Source: Pseudomonas sp. FEN (GTDB taxonomy: Bacteria; Pseudomonadota; Gammaproteobacteria; Pseudomonadales; Pseudomonadaceae). Taken from it: DNA of 64,000 nt. Location of the stretch: the NCBI RefSeq assembly GCF_904067045.1, contig NZ_CAJFDC010000012.1, positions 62,001 to 126,000 on the forward strand, in the 5' to 3' direction. A program made the position numbers and the translations under genes. This document shows positions 37,130 to 48,591 of this stretch, piece by piece; position 1 is the stretch's first letter, and each line of letters begins with the position of its first letter. The notes below the pieces were generated by a model, which made no database searches, had not been told where the DNA came from, and saw only the letters and a list, made by a program, of their open reading frames with translations.

Positions 37130-38905
37130 TTACTCTGCCTTGGGGGTTTCGCGCAGGCGGATATGCAAGTCGCGCAAGGCATTGGCGTCCACCGCCCCTG
37201 GCGCCTGGGTCATGACACAGGCCGCGCTCTGGGTTTTCGGGAACGCGATCACTTCGCGGATCGACTGCGCGCCGGTCATCAGCATCACCAGGCGATCGAG
37301 GCCGAAGGCCAGGCCACCGTGGGGCGGCGCGCCGTATTTCAACGCGTCGAGCAGGAAGCCGAACTTCTCTTCCTGTTCCGCTTCGCTGATACCCAGCAGA
37401 CGGAACACCGCCTGTTGCATTTCCTTGCGGTGAATACGAATCGAACCGCCGCCCAGCTCGGTGCCATTCAGGACCATGTCGTAGGCACGGGACAGCGCGG
37501 TGGCCGGGTTGGCTTCCAGTTCTTCCGGCGAGCACTTCGGCGCGGTGAACGGGTGGTGCAAGGCGGTGAAGCTACCGTCGTCGTTCTCTTCGAACATCGG
37601 GAAGTCGACGACCCACATCGGCGCCCACTCGCAGGTCAGCAGCTCGAGGTCGTGGCCGACCTTGATCCGCAACGCGCCCAGGGCTTCGCTGACGATCTTG
37701 GCCTTGTCGGCACCGAAGAACACGATATCGCCATCGACCGCGCCAACGCGATCAAGGATCACGTTGAGGTTGGCCTCGGGGATGTTCTTGACGATCGGCG
37801 ACTGCAGGCCTTCAACGCCCTTGGCGCGTTCGTTGACCTTGATGTACGCCAGGCCCTTGGCCCCGTAGATGCCGACGAACTTGGTGTACTCGTCGATCTT
37901 GCTGCGCGGCATGCTCGCCGCACCCGGGACGCGCAAGGCGGCCACGCGGCATTTCGGGTCGTTGGCCGGGCCGCTGAACACCTTGAATTCAACGTCCTTG
38001 AGCTGGTCGGCAACGTCCACCAGTTCCAGCGGGATACGCAGGTCCGGTTTGTCGGAGCCGTAGCGACGCATGGCCTCGTCCCAGGTCATGTGCGGGAACT
38101 CACCGAACTCCAGACCCAGCACTTCCTTGAACAGGTTGCGGATCATGCCTTCGGTCAGGCCCATGATGTCTTTTTCATCGAGGAAGCTGGTCTCGATGTC
38201 GATCTGGGTGAATTCCGGCTGGCGGTCGGCACGCAGGTCTTCGTCGCGGAAGCACTTGGCGATCTGGTAGTAACGGTCGAAGCCGGCCACCATCAGCAGT
38301 TGCTTGAACAACTGCGGCGATTGCGGCAGGGCAAAGAAGCTGCCGGCATGGGTGCGGCTCGGCACCAGGTAGTCACGGGCGCCTTCGGGGGTCGCACGGG
38401 TCAGGATCGGGGTTTCGACGTCGAGGAAGCCGTTTTCGTCCAGGTAGCGGCGAATGCTGGTGGTCATGCGCGAACGCAGACGCAGCTTCTCGAGCATTTC
38501 CGGACGACGCAGGTCGATAAAACGATAGCGCAGGCGGGTTTCTTCGCCGACATCGGAGTATTCGTTGAGCGGGAACGGCGGGGTTTCCGCTTCGTTCAGC
38601 ACTTCCAGCTCATAGCCCAGCACTTCGATCGCACCGGAGGCCATGTTGGCATTGCCGGCACCGGCCGGACGCAAGCGTACCTTGCCGGTGATCTTGACCA
38701 CATACTCGCTGCGCACGCGATCGGCGGCGGCGAAGGTATCGGCGCGATCCGGGTCGAAGACCACCTGGGCCAGACCTTCGCGGTCACGGATATCGAGGAA
38801 AATCACCCCGCCATGGTCGCGACGACGGTGGACCCATCCGCAAAGGGTGACTTCCTGGCCTTCCAGGCTCTCGTTCAGTTGGCCGCAATAGTGGCTGCGC
38901 ATCAT
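37130..38905 (-). CDS. aspS: Aspartyl-tRNA synthetase, non-discriminating type
   Basis: AspS charges tRNA-Asp and, in the non-discriminating form, also tRNA-Asn for amidotransferase repair. The 591-residue protein has the OB-fold, class II motifs ([25 protein letters not shown]) and the GAD insertion. The residues reported as non-discriminating determinants in P. aeruginosa AspRS, His31 and Gly82, are both present (RRRDH31 and RPAG82, numbering from the first Met). So the cell probably makes Asn-tRNA through GatCAB. A second Met follows immediately at 38902. Confidence 0.96.
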   Translation of the reverse strand: MMRSHYCGQLNESLEGQEVTLCGWVHRRRDHGGVIFLDIRDREGLAQVVFDPDRADTFAAADRVRSEYVVKITGKVRLRPAGAGNANMASGAIEVLGYELEVLNEAETPPFPLNEYSDVGEETRLRYRFIDLRRPEMLEKLRLRSRMTTSIRRYLDENGFLDVETPILTRATPEGARDYLVPSRTHAGSFFALPQSPQLFKQLLMVAGFDRYYQIAKCFRDEDLRADRQPEFTQIDIETSFLDEKDIMGLTEGMIRNLFKEVLGLEFGEFPHMTWDEAMRRYGSDKPDLRIPLELVDVADQLKDVEFKVFSGPANDPKCRVAALRVPGAASMPRSKIDEYTKFVGIYGAKGLAYIKVNERAKGVEGLQSPIVKNIPEANLNVILDRVGAVDGDIVFFGADKAKIVSEALGALRIKVGHDLELLTCEWAPMWVVDFPMFEENDDGSFTALHHPFTAPKCSPEELEANPATALSRAYDMVLNGTELGGGSIRIHRKEMQQAVFRLLGISEAEQEEKFGFLLDALKYGAPPHGGLAFGLDRLVMLMTGAQSIREVIAFPKTQSAACVMTQAPGAVDANALRDLHIRLRETPKAE

Positions 38906-38988
38906 GGTCGTGGTTCGCTTCTAGTCATTCGAATTCGGTGGAGGTCTTGTCCTGGCAACGCGACAAGCGCCCGCTCGTGTCGCTTATT

Positions 38989-39210
38989 TCAGTCGGCTTT
39001 ATCGCCACCGGCCAGGTTTTTCTTGCTGCCGGTCTTGAAATCCGTCTCGTACCAGCCGGTACCGCTCAGGCGGAAACCCGGCATGGAGAGCATTTTCTTC
39101 AATTGCGGTGCCTGGCAGGCCGGGCAGTCGACCAGCGGTGCATCACTGATCTTTTGAATGGCTTCCAGTTGATGAGCGCAGGAAGCACATTGGTAGTCGT
39201 ACATGGGCAT
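38989..39210 (-). CDS. FmdB-family zinc-ribbon protein
   Basis: The 73-residue product has two CxxC pairs in MPMYDYQCASCAH and VDCPACQAPQLKK, the rubredoxin-like zinc ribbon of the FmdB family (putative regulatory protein). The start at 39210 is preferred over 39225 because the family opens with a short M-x-x-Y-x-Y motif. It sits upstream of aspS, a frequent neighbour in pseudomonads. Its molecular role is not established; a nucleic-acid or regulatory role is inferred from the fold. Confidence 0.85.
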   Translation of the reverse strand: MPMYDYQCASCAHQLEAIQKISDAPLVDCPACQAPQLKKMLSMPGFRLSGTGWYETDFKTGSKKNLAGGDKAD

Positions 39211-39376
39211 GGGGCGTCTCGGCAATCAGATAACGGCATCACTGCTGCCCGAGCCCGGGACGGGCCATGCAGCAAAGAGCGGGATTATATCCGTTAAATC
39301 GAGCCTTTGCAGCCGTGGACCGGTCACTGCCTCAGCCCAGGCCACCGCGTGAATCCACCGAGACGCCCGGCCAGGC

Positions 39377-39721
39377 CTATATCGCCCGGGATAAACCGCC
39401 CAATGTCAGCAGATGCACGACACACACCACCCGAATCAAGCCACTGAAATTCTTCACCCCGCCATATCGCAGGTGAACTTCCATATCGACATTGGACAGC
39501 AAGGCATTGACCGTACAGTCATGGGTACTGGCAATATCGGCCAATACCTTCCAATAAACCTCCTCCAGACGCAAGCAGGTGGCAAAACCATTCAAACGCA
39601 CCGAACGCGAAACCGGTTTTGCCAATCCAATATCGAAATCCAGCAACAGGGGATCCACCCGGGTCTTGCGCAAACAACCGGAACTCCCCACTTCATGCCC
39701 CACCCACTGAACCATTTTCAT
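39377..39721 (-). CDS. Ribbon-helix-helix domain protein
   Basis: The 114-residue product contains the RHH_4-type core SRSVRLNGFATCLRLEEVYWK and VLADIASTHDCTVNALLSN, a ribbon followed by two helices, then a hydrophobic C-terminus (FSGLIRVVCVVHLL). Proteins of this type are predicted DNA-binding regulators, often next to genes involved in respiration; no obvious target is adjacent. The DNA is less GC-rich than its neighbours, with more A- and T-ending codons. Confidence in the family is moderate; the function is open. Confidence 0.65.
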   Translation of the reverse strand: MKMVQWVGHEVGSSGCLRKTRVDPLLLDFDIGLAKPVSRSVRLNGFATCLRLEEVYWKVLADIASTHDCTVNALLSNVDMEVHLRYGGVKNFSGLIRVVCVVHLLTLGGLSRAI

Positions 39722-39862
39722 CGCACTCCGTCGCTACACACCTTTGAATAAAGGCGCTCCTGGCAAACCTCCTGACATAAAACATTAAGTAAAAAACCCT
39801 ATCCAGCAGACTGCACTACAGCCTCTGTAGGAAGGGTCCATTAAATAAAGGAGAACAACGAA

Positions 39863-39917
39863 AAGCCCGGGACAGGGTGCAGGCGAACGCTTGCGCCGCA
39901 CCCTGCATCCCGGATGG
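39863..39917 (-). terminator. Probable terminator downstream of dps
   Basis: On the minus strand two nested arms (CCGGG with CCCGG, and AGGGTGC with GCACCCT) form a long stem of the kind seen in factor-independent terminators, followed by CTTTTCGTTGTTC. The dps stop is at 39972. Confidence 0.6.
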
Positions 39918-39971
39918 GAAGACTCACGCCATGAACGAAACCGCGGCGGCTTCATTCATGCCCGGGCGAGC

Positions 39972-40442
39972 TCAGCCCTCCAGCAGGGCACGCAACATCC
40001 AGGCGGTTTTCTCATGCACTTGCATGCGCTGGGTCAGCAGGTCCGCGGTGGGCTCATCGCTGACTTTGTCCAGCAACGGAAAGAGCCCGCGCGCCGTGCG
40101 CGTGACCGCTTCCTGGCCTTGCACAAGCTGCTTGATCATTTCCTCGGCACTGGGTACCCCTTCTTCCTCCTTGATGGAGGACAGCCGGGCATAGGTGGAG
40201 TAGGTCCCCGGCGCCGGAAAACCCAGGGCGCGAATGCGTTCGGCGATCAGGTCCACCGCCAGGGCCAACTCGTTGTATTGTTCTTCGAACATCAAATGCA
40301 GCGTGCGGAACATCGGCCCGCTGACATTCCAGTGAAAGTTGTGGGTTTTCAGATAAAGCACGTAGGTATCCGACAAAAGACGCGAAAGACCTTCAACAAT
40401 GGATTTGCGGTCCGCTTCGCTGATACCGATATCAATAGCCAT
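39972..40442 (-). CDS. dps: Dps-family ferritin-like DNA-protection protein
   Basis: This 156-residue protein is a Dps/miniferritin, which oxidises Fe(II) with peroxide and shields DNA. It has the inter-subunit ferroxidase ligands: His34/His37 in [12 protein letters not shown], His49 in [13 protein letters not shown], and the downstream Asp/Glu pair in [11 protein letters not shown]. The start at 40442 follows GGGAG. A GTG/ATG start at 40469 is rejected. It is the same strand as the RHH gene and divergent from the cold-shock protein gene. Confidence 0.94.
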   Translation of the reverse strand: MAIDIGISEADRKSIVEGLSRLLSDTYVLYLKTHNFHWNVSGPMFRTLHLMFEEQYNELALAVDLIAERIRALGFPAPGTYSTYARLSSIKEEEGVPSAEEMIKQLVQGQEAVTRTARGLFPLLDKVSDEPTADLLTQRMQVHEKTAWMLRALLEG

Positions 40443-40790
40443 ATGTACTCCCTTTATCAGAATGAACATCGTCTTCGAAGGCGCAGGACCACTCTAGCAA
40501 ATGCCTGCAACTTGCAGTGCCGGAACCACCACGACAAATCCGCCTTGCCCGCCCTTGCAAGCGTCTGGCTCGCGGACCTTGCCGAATCCGACCCAGTCCC
40601 GCGGCAAACTCTCCGACAGCGGCCAGGCGCCGAAGTTTGAGAAGGCATGGGCTTTGCTGTTAAATAGAGGCTGTGTCGTCACTGTCGAATCTCTGGCAGA
40701 GGCGCATAGGCGGATGCCCACACGTGCCCAACGCCTCACCTTTTTTCCAGAAGCGAACCGTGTGCCACCCGCTCTTCCTTGTGATCCGTC
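40443..40790. other. Intergenic region between dps and the cold-shock gene
   Basis: This 348-base divergent spacer holds the promoters for dps (minus) and the cold-shock gene (plus). I found no gene with a plausible ribosome-binding site or codon bias, no REP element and no obvious operator. AT-rich patches near 40660-40680 (GCTGTTAAATAG) could be promoter parts. Confidence 0.4.
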
Positions 40791-40808
40791 TTGAGTGAGT
40801 CAATCAAA

Positions 40809-41414
40809 ATGTTGAAAATCGTCCACCTGCTAACGGGCGCTGTTGCCCTGCTGCTGTCCTTTATCCCCAGCCTGCGATCCGAAGCCCTGCCTTACCTGCA
40901 ACAACCCGATGCGCTGTACCTGGCATTCTTCGGCTTGCTCAACCTGACCCTCGCGCCAGTCATTCCCTACTGGAACAAGGGCCCACGGCATCAACTGCAA
41001 ATCCTGGTCAGCATCCTGCTGATCGTCGCCGTGGCACTGCAAATCCTCACCCTGCTCGCCCCTCTGACCCTGATCGGCGGCCAACCCGCCGTGCTCCCGA
41101 GTCTGCTGGCCGCCGTGCTTGCCGTACTGCTGCACCTGGCGGTGAGTTTCTACAAGAAATCGGCCCCGGCGGCGGCTTCCCACAACTACGACATGAGCAA
41201 TCGCGATACCGGCACCGTCAAGTGGTTCAACACCTCCAAGGGTTTCGGCTTTATCTCGCGCGATTCCGGCGATGATATTTTCGTGCACTTTCGCGCCATC
41301 CGTGGCGAAGGCCACCGCGTCCTGGTCGAAGGCCAGCGCGTGGAGTTCTCGGTGATGAACCGGGACAAGGGCCTGCAGGCCGAAGACGTGATCGCAGCCC
41401 TGCCGCGTCGCTGA
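40809..41414 (+). CDS. Membrane-anchored cold-shock-domain protein
   Basis: This 201-residue protein is a fusion: an N-terminal membrane region with about four hydrophobic segments (about 5-25, 40-60, 68-90, 95-115), then a classical cold-shock domain (about 135-201) with the RNA-binding motifs KGFGFI and DIFVHF. A TTG at 40791 adds six residues; ATG 40809 is chosen. Ordinary Csp proteins are about 70 residues and soluble. The membrane tether suggests RNA binding at the inner membrane. It is found in several pseudomonads; its role is not established. Confidence 0.85.
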   Translation: MLKIVHLLTGAVALLLSFIPSLRSEALPYLQQPDALYLAFFGLLNLTLAPVIPYWNKGPRHQLQILVSILLIVAVALQILTLLAPLTLIGGQPAVLPSLLAAVLAVLLHLAVSFYKKSAPAAASHNYDMSNRDTGTVKWFNTSKGFGFISRDSGDDIFVHFRAIRGEGHRVLVEGQRVEFSVMNRDKGLQAEDVIAALPRR

Positions 41415-41427
41415 GCGCCCACAAAAA

Positions 41428-41460
41428 AACGCGAGGCAGCCTGGCTGCCTCGCGTTTTTT
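41428..41460. terminator. Bidirectional terminator, cold-shock gene / slyX
   Basis: A 14-bp inverted repeat (AACGCGAGGCAGCC with GGCTGCCTCGCGTT) has a short loop, an A-run on the left and a T-run on the right, so it can stop transcription from both convergent genes. Confidence 0.9.
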
Positions 41461-41476
41461 ATGGTCCAGCCTTTGA

Positions 41477-41683
41477 TCAATAATGAGGCGGCGGCGCTTC
41501 TTCCTCGAAAGACTCGAACTGTCCCATCATTTCCTCATGGCGCTTGAGCAGCGCCGCCATCTGCAATTGCAGGCGCTCGACCACGCGCTGCTGCTCCACC
41601 AGTACATCATTGAGCAATTGAATGGTGTCATCCTGAAACGCCAGGCGACTTTCCAGTTCGGTCACGCGATCTTCAGTGTTCAT
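41477..41683 (-). CDS. slyX: SlyX family protein
   Basis: This 68-residue protein is predicted to be a single coiled coil ([21 protein letters not shown] to about 50) with an acidic Pro-rich tail (EEEAPPPHY), the usual SlyX architecture. Its function is unknown in all organisms. The gene overlaps the HIT gene stop by four bases and is the second gene of that operon, ending at a bidirectional terminator. Confidence 0.9.
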   Translation of the reverse strand: MNTEDRVTELESRLAFQDDTIQLLNDVLVEQQRVVERLQLQMAALLKRHEEMMGQFESFEEEAPPPHY

Positions 41684-42111
41684 ACGCTCACCGGAACAAA
41701 ATGTTCATCATGCTGGAACGCCACGCGCAACTGTTCGCGAATCGTGGCGACCTCCTCGTCGCTATAAGGCCGGGCCGGATGCTTGCCCCAGACCGGTGCC
41801 GGCCATGCCACATCGTCGCGCCGACGGACGATCACATGCATATGGAGCTGACTGACCACATTGCCCAAGGCCGCGACATTCATCTTGTCCGCCTGGAAAA
41901 CCTGCTGGAGCACCTGCGCCAGCTCCGTGGTCTCGCGCCACAGCTGCGCCTGATCGGCCACTTCCAGTTGAAACACTTCACTGATATCCGCACGCCTTGG
42001 CACCAGGATGAACCAGGGGTAATTCGAATCATTGGACAGCAGCACGCGGCACAGCGGCAGGTCCGCCATCGGCAAGGTGTCTTGTTGAAGGCGCGAATCG
42101 AGAACGAACAC
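41680..42111 (-). CDS. HIT-family nucleotide-binding protein
   Basis: The 143-residue product starts at GTG 42111 ([12 protein letters not shown]), preceded by AGGAG. It has the HIT fold with [15 protein letters not shown] and the histidine-triad region [10 protein letters not shown], where the first position of the usual triad is Gln. HIT proteins hydrolyse nucleotidyl-amide or dinucleoside substrates. The substrate here is not known. A longer ATG-initiated frame at 42246 has no family similarity before this point. It overlaps slyX (ATGA). Confidence 0.86.
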   Translation of the reverse strand: MFVLDSRLQQDTLPMADLPLCRVLLSNDSNYPWFILVPRRADISEVFQLEVADQAQLWRETTELAQVLQQVFQADKMNVAALGNVVSQLHMHVIVRRRDDVAWPAPVWGKHPARPYSDEEVATIREQLRVAFQHDEHFVPVSV

Positions 42112-43070
42112 CGTGAATACTCCTGCGGGACGGGTAGGTTTGTGCCCGGCGAACGCCCGGCGACAGGCCATCAGGATACCCGTGATTGGCCGTCGATTCA
42201 CGAGCCAGGCGGGCACCGGTCGAAAATGCGCGAATAAAGAGCACAAGCCGCGCCAGGATGGAACAGGCAGCGCTTTTTTGGCGCAAGAAACACCACAAAT
42301 TTACACATCGACCAGAAGAAACCCACGCCACCACAAAAATGTCACCTTTTTCTGAAATTCTTGACCTACGTCATCGAGCGCAACAGCTGACTCAAGGGAT
42401 AAGGGAGGACTGCTTGCCGGTACTCGCTGCCCACAGGGAAACTGCCGATCAGCTTTTTGCACCAAAACCGCACACTACGGCTACTATTAGTGCACACCTC
42501 ACCCCCGACTACCCAGTCAGAGTGTGGACCGGTAACGTTTTTCGCTTTCCATGGATTTTCAATGGATTAGCAGCACAAGGAAAAGCAGTACGTCAAGAGC
42601 TAGAGAAAACGGCAGCCACCCTAGGTTTCATAAGGGTTTCAGCGCGATGAGGCGGGCCGGTGAATTTTTTCTAACGTTTTTTTCACTTTGTGCATGCTTG
42701 TTGCATCGGTGAGTAAATAGTCGCGACAGAGGGCCGGCCCGGATGCTGAAGCCCCTGCGACATCGTAACAACGCTGAACGGTGCGACCATGGAGCGTTCA
42801 GGGCTTGAACATAGATGCTTTCCTTCTATGCTCATGCGCTTGAAAACGGCGCTGAAGTTGTACGGCCTGTGATATATGGGCTGTGAATTTGCGACATGGA
42901 GCTAGCTTTTTGCGACAGGGTCGTAAAGAAGCCGCAAGGATAGGTGTGCAAGTATCGCCAAGTTTGTCGGCGTGATATAAGTTTGCGCCGACACAAAAAA
43001 GAAAGAGCCGCCCAGACAAAAATACAGGTGGGACGGCAGTACTCTTCCTAAACCAAAGGAGCAAATCACG
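42112..43070. other. Long region upstream of the porin gene: one weak ORF and a leader stem-loop
   Basis: This 959-base gap is less GC-rich than the flanks. A 103-codon plus-strand frame (42339-42650, MSPFSEILDLRHRAQQ) lacks a ribosome-binding site and uses rare codons (AGA, AGG, ATA, CTA, TTA), so I do not call it. A perfect 8-bp inverted repeat (TGTCGGCG/CGCCGACA, 42965-42993, 13-base loop) lies 78 bases before the porin start, followed by an A-rich stretch (CACAAAAAAGAAAGAG). It could be a regulated leader. Confidence 0.45.
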
Positions 43071-44420
43071 ATGCGCGTGATGAAGTGGAGCATGATCGCC
43101 CTGGCTGTTTCCGCAGCAGGCACCCAACTGGCCATGGCCGAACCGTTCGTAACCTCTCAGGCTGATGCCAAGGGTTTTGTTGAAGGTGCTTCGGCTGGTG
43201 TAGTTCTGAAGAACTACTACTTCAACCGGACCAATCAAGATCACGGTAACAACGACCAGAAAGACTGGACTCAAGGTGTACTGGGCAAATTCAGCTCTGG
43301 CTATACCCAAGGTACTGTCGGCGTAGGTGTAGATGTCTTCGGCGATGCCGGCTTCAAGCTTGACGGCACTGACGACCATGTAGGTACCGGTAACCTGAGT
43401 CACGGCGCAAGTGGCGTCAACAACAGCTTTGGTAAAGCAGGCGCGGATGTCCGTGTTCGCTTCTCCAAAACCCAGCTGAAATTCGGCGACTTCACTCCTA
43501 CCACTTCGCCAGTATTCGCCGTAGGCGGCAGCCGTCTGTTCCAGCAAACCGCCCGTGGTTTTGAACTGCAGAGCAGTGAAGTCAAAGACCTGGATCTCGA
43601 AGCCGGTCATTTTTACGGTGGCAGCAGCTCGGACTACACCACTCTTCAGGGCACTCTGACTACCGCCTACACTCACGTTCGGGCCAAGAGCATCGACTAT
43701 ATGGGTGGCAAATATGCCATCAATGACAACCTGACTGCCTCCCTGTACGGTGCCAAGCTCGAGGATGTCTGGAACCAGTACTACACCAACGTCAACTACA
43801 CCCTGCCAATGGCTAGTGATCAAAGCCTGAACTTCGACTTCAACCTCTATCGCACCAACGATACCGGTAGGGCGCTGGCAGGTGATATCAGTAACACCAC
43901 TTACTCGCTGGCAGCGGCTTACTCGTTCCTCAAAGCACACACCGTTACCCTGGCCTTCCAGAAGGTGCACGGTGACACGCCATTCGACTACATCGGTGTA
44001 GAACGTGGCATGTCTAATGGGGTGCCCGGCCACCAAGGTGGCGACTCGATCTTCCTGGCAAACTCGATTCAGTACTCCGACTTCAACGGTCCTAACGAGA
44101 AATCCATTCAGGCTCGTTATGACATCAAAATGGCTGAGTACGGTATCCCAGGTCTGAGCTTCATGGCTCGTTATGTCCACGGTACAGGTATCGATGGTAG
44201 CAAGATCGCAGCTAATACCCCTTACGCGGGTAATAGCTACGGTTCAAACGGTCACCACTTCGAAACCAACTTGGAAGCCAAGTACGTCGTACAGTCTGGT
44301 CCTCTGAAAGACCTGTCCTTCCGTGCACGCCAAGCTTGGCACCGCGGCAATGCGGATGACGCAGAAGGCAACGTCAACGAGTTCCGTCTGATCACCGAGT
44401 ACCCAATCACCATCCTGTAA
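43071..44420 (+). CDS. OprD-family outer-membrane porin
   Basis: This 449-residue protein starts with a signal peptide (MRVMKWSMIALAVSAAGTQL, cleavage after AMA, about residue 22) and has an alternating beta-strand pattern typical of the 18-stranded OprD family, ending in an aromatic-rich last strand (FRLITEYPITIL). Codons are T/A-ending and biased (GGT, GCT, AAC), suggesting high expression. Substrate specificity (amino acid or other small organics) cannot be read. It has AAGGAG before the start and a strong terminator after. Confidence 0.93.
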   Translation: MRVMKWSMIALAVSAAGTQLAMAEPFVTSQADAKGFVEGASAGVVLKNYYFNRTNQDHGNNDQKDWTQGVLGKFSSGYTQGTVGVGVDVFGDAGFKLDGTDDHVGTGNLSHGASGVNNSFGKAGADVRVRFSKTQLKFGDFTPTTSPVFAVGGSRLFQQTARGFELQSSEVKDLDLEAGHFYGGSSSDYTTLQGTLTTAYTHVRAKSIDYMGGKYAINDNLTASLYGAKLEDVWNQYYTNVNYTLPMASDQSLNFDFNLYRTNDTGRALAGDISNTTYSLAAAYSFLKAHTVTLAFQKVHGDTPFDYIGVERGMSNGVPGHQGGDSIFLANSIQYSDFNGPNEKSIQARYDIKMAEYGIPGLSFMARYVHGTGIDGSKIAANTPYAGNSYGSNGHHFETNLEAKYVVQSGPLKDLSFRARQAWHRGNADDAEGNVNEFRLITEYPITIL

Positions 44421-44461
44421 TCACCTGATTACTTGCTTGATGATGTGACACTCGTTTGAAG

Positions 44462-44492
44462 AAAGGCCCATCCTGGTGATGGGCCTTTTTTA
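44462..44492 (+). terminator. Rho-independent terminator of the porin gene
   Basis: GGCCCATC/GATGGGCC stem (44465-44472 and 44478-44485) with a five-base loop and a T-run follow the stop by about 45 bases. Confidence 0.9.
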
Positions 44493-44907
44493 TTGCATCG
44501 ACGTTTAGTCCGGAACCTGATAGCTAACTAATGAATAACAAACATCATAATCAGCCGCCCCTCCTTGACTACGGGCACAAAAAAAGAGCTTTCGCCCCAG
44601 TGCCACTCGTTGAATACGTGAATATTGAAAACGCCGCAAAACCTGTAGGAGCGAGCTTGCTCGCGATTCCGGCGTCACATTCACCACCGCCATCGCTGGC
44701 AATCGAACGTCGACCGGCCGCACCGACAAGAGATTGCGCAGCTCACGCAATTGTCGCCAGGCTTGAGGGTCTCTTCGCTGCGATGCGGCGTCCCGACAAG
44801 CCAGGCTCCCACAAGGGGTCGCGCGCTATCAAAATGGCATTCACATCGTCAGTCCAGCATTCTTGCTCCCTTGATGCCCGGCCTGCGGCCAGGCACCCAC
44901 CTCGAGA
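44493..44907. other. Non-coding region with a single REP element
   Basis: About 415 bases between the porin terminator and the MscS gene hold a REP at 44643-44670 (CTGTAGGAGCGAGCTTGCTC). The remaining sequence has short frames without ribosome-binding sites or family similarity. Parts resemble degraded REP-flanking sequence. I see no gene here. Confidence 0.6.
44643..44670. repeat. Single REP element
   Basis: The sequence CTGTAGGAGCGAGCTTGCTC with a GCGAGC...GCTCGC stem is a canonical P. fluorescens-type REP, without an obvious nearby partner. Confidence 0.75.
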
Positions 44908-45750
44908 TTACTTCGCCGACTCTTCCTGCAGCATCCGCACCACCTGTTGCGGAAACGGAATCTCGATCCCCACCGCTTTCAGGCGGTCCCGTGCCAGCTC
45001 ATTGAACAGGAACAACACATCGCCGTAATCGGCGGTATTGACCCACACCCGCAACGACATGGTGATCGAGTGCGCCCCCAGCGCCGCAACCACCGCCGCC
45101 GGCGCCGGATCGGCCAACACCCGGGGATCCTTCGCCATCTCCAGCAGCACCGCGCGGGCATCCTGCAGATTCGCCTGGAAATCCACGCCGACATCGAACA
45201 CCACCTTGCGGGTGGCCTGACGGTTGGCGTTGGTGATGATGCCGTTCGACAGGTTGCCGTTGGGCATGATCACCGTCTGGTTGTCACCCGTGCGCAGGAT
45301 GGTATGGAAAATCTGGATACTGTCGACCGTCCCGGTCACCCCTTGCGCGGTGATCGTGTCACCGATACGAAACGGCCGGAACAACAGGATCAAGACCCCA
45401 CCGGCGAAGTTCGCCAGGCTGCCCTGCAACGCCAGGCCGATGGCCAGGCCCGCCGCACCGATGGCCGCGACAAAGGAGGTGGTCTCCACACCGATCATCG
45501 AGGCGACGCTGACGATCAGCAGTACCTTGAGGATGATGTTCGCCAGGCTGCTGATAAACCCCTGCAGCGCCAGGTCGGCATTGCGCAACGCCAGCAGCTT
45601 GCCCACGCGGTGGGTCAGGCTGTTGATCAACCACCAACCGATGCACAGGGTGACGATGGCCAGCAACACACGGCTGCCGTATTGCATGATCATCGGGATC
45701 CAGGCTTCCGAGGCCTTGACCAGGTGATCCACTTGCGCGTTCAAATCCAT
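44908..45750 (-). CDS. MscS-family small-conductance mechanosensitive channel
   Basis: The 280-residue inner-membrane protein has three TM segments (about 20-45, 60-90, 90-115). TM3 shows the Gly/Ala-rich pore helix (AAIGAAGLAIGLALQGSLANFAGG), followed by the beta domain (FRPFRIGDTI) and a cytosolic cage. It relieves turgor on osmotic downshift. It precedes no partner gene; the spacer to yajQ is about 120 bases. The length is close to E. coli MscS (286). Confidence 0.94.
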   Translation of the reverse strand: MDLNAQVDHLVKASEAWIPMIMQYGSRVLLAIVTLCIGWWLINSLTHRVGKLLALRNADLALQGFISSLANIILKVLLIVSVASMIGVETTSFVAAIGAAGLAIGLALQGSLANFAGGVLILLFRPFRIGDTITAQGVTGTVDSIQIFHTILRTGDNQTVIMPNGNLSNGIITNANRQATRKVVFDVGVDFQANLQDARAVLLEMAKDPRVLADPAPAAVVAALGAHSITMSLRVWVNTADYGDVLFLFNELARDRLKAVGIEIPFPQQVVRMLQEESAK

Positions 45751-45872
45751 TGTTCTCTCCGGTTACCATGCGATGACCCGGCAAAACGCTGGCCGCGCCA
45801 TGCGGCCCATCGTTTCACCGTGGCTGGGCCCTCCGACGCCGATAACTCCCAGAGGTTCCCTGACAGACTAGA

Positions 45873-46358
45873 TCAGTCGCGGAAATTGTTGAATTGCAGC
45901 GGTACGTCGAATTCCTTGGCCCGCAGGTTGGCAATGGCCTCCTGCAGGTCGTCGCGCTTCTTGCCGGTGACCCGCACCTGCTCGCCCTGGATGGCGGCCT
46001 GGACCTTGAGCTTGGCGTCCTTGATGTGGGCGACGATTTTCTTCGCCGTGTCCTTGTCGATACCTTCCTTGAAGGTCGCTTCCTGCTTCATCAGCTTGCC
46101 GGAGGCGTAGGCATCCTTGATTTCCAGGCACCGGACGTCGATCTTGCGCTTGACCAGGGCCATGCGCAGAATCTCCAGCATGGCTTCGAGCTGGAACTCG
46201 GCCTCGGCGGTCAAGGTGATGGTCTGTTCTTTTTCCTTGAACTCGAAGGAGCCCTTGCCCTTGAGGTCATAACGACGGTCCAGCTCCTTGACGGCGTTCT
46301 CGACGGCGTTGGTGACTTCGTGCTTGTCCAGTTCGGATACCACGTCGAACGACGGCAT
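45873..46358 (-). CDS. YajQ-family nucleotide-binding protein
   Basis: The 161-residue protein is a full YajQ ([48 protein letters not shown] end). Orthologues in Xanthomonas and Pseudomonas bind c-di-GMP and act as effectors; E. coli YajQ has nucleotide- and RNA-binding reports. It adds to the many c-di-GMP components of the window. It is divergent from the REC-GGDEF gene at 46477, which has a degenerate cyclase domain. Confidence 0.93.
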   Translation of the reverse strand: MPSFDVVSELDKHEVTNAVENAVKELDRRYDLKGKGSFEFKEKEQTITLTAEAEFQLEAMLEILRMALVKRKIDVRCLEIKDAYASGKLMKQEATFKEGIDKDTAKKIVAHIKDAKLKVQAAIQGEQVRVTGKKRDDLQEAIANLRAKEFDVPLQFNNFRD

Positions 46359-46476
46359 CGTTTTTCTCCAAAATTAAATCGGCGCCACTCAATACCGATG
46401 GAGCGCGCCAGGTTTGACGGTTAAAATCCGCGAGCATTATAGCGGTTCTTCCCACTCATTCACTTGTGAGTCACCC

Positions 46477-48347
<1,871 letters not shown>

Positions 48348-48380
48348 GTGGGTCATCATAGATGAGTAGGTCACCATGGA

Positions 48381-48499
48381 TGTGGGAGCGGTGCTTGGTC
48401 CGGGCGGCGTTCCGACGAAGCTTTTTGTGGCCTCAACGACCTCTTCGCGGATGAATCCTGCTCCCACAGCTTTTGGTGGCCTCAACGGCCTCTTCGCGG
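48381..48499. repeat. REP-like element with 24-bp direct repeats
   Basis: TGTGGGAGC (48381) and the complementary GCTCCCACA (48470) form an inverted pair. Inside and beyond it a 24-base unit (starting GTGGCCTCAAC, ending TCTTCGCGG) occurs at 48427-48450 and 48476-48499 with one mismatch, 49 bases apart. This is an uncommon arrangement for a REPIN. It lies between panE and the kinase gene. Confidence 0.6.
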
Positions 48500-48591
48500 C
48501 GTTCCGGTAAATCCTGAGTTTGGTACACTCAAGGAAGGCTTGGCGGTAGCCCCCTGCCCGCTTCCCTTCGTCTCTCGAAACAGGACAACCG

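Noticed and set aside
37088..39157. A long plus-strand frame opposite aspS
   Set aside because: Shadow of aspS, which is complete with all class II motifs.
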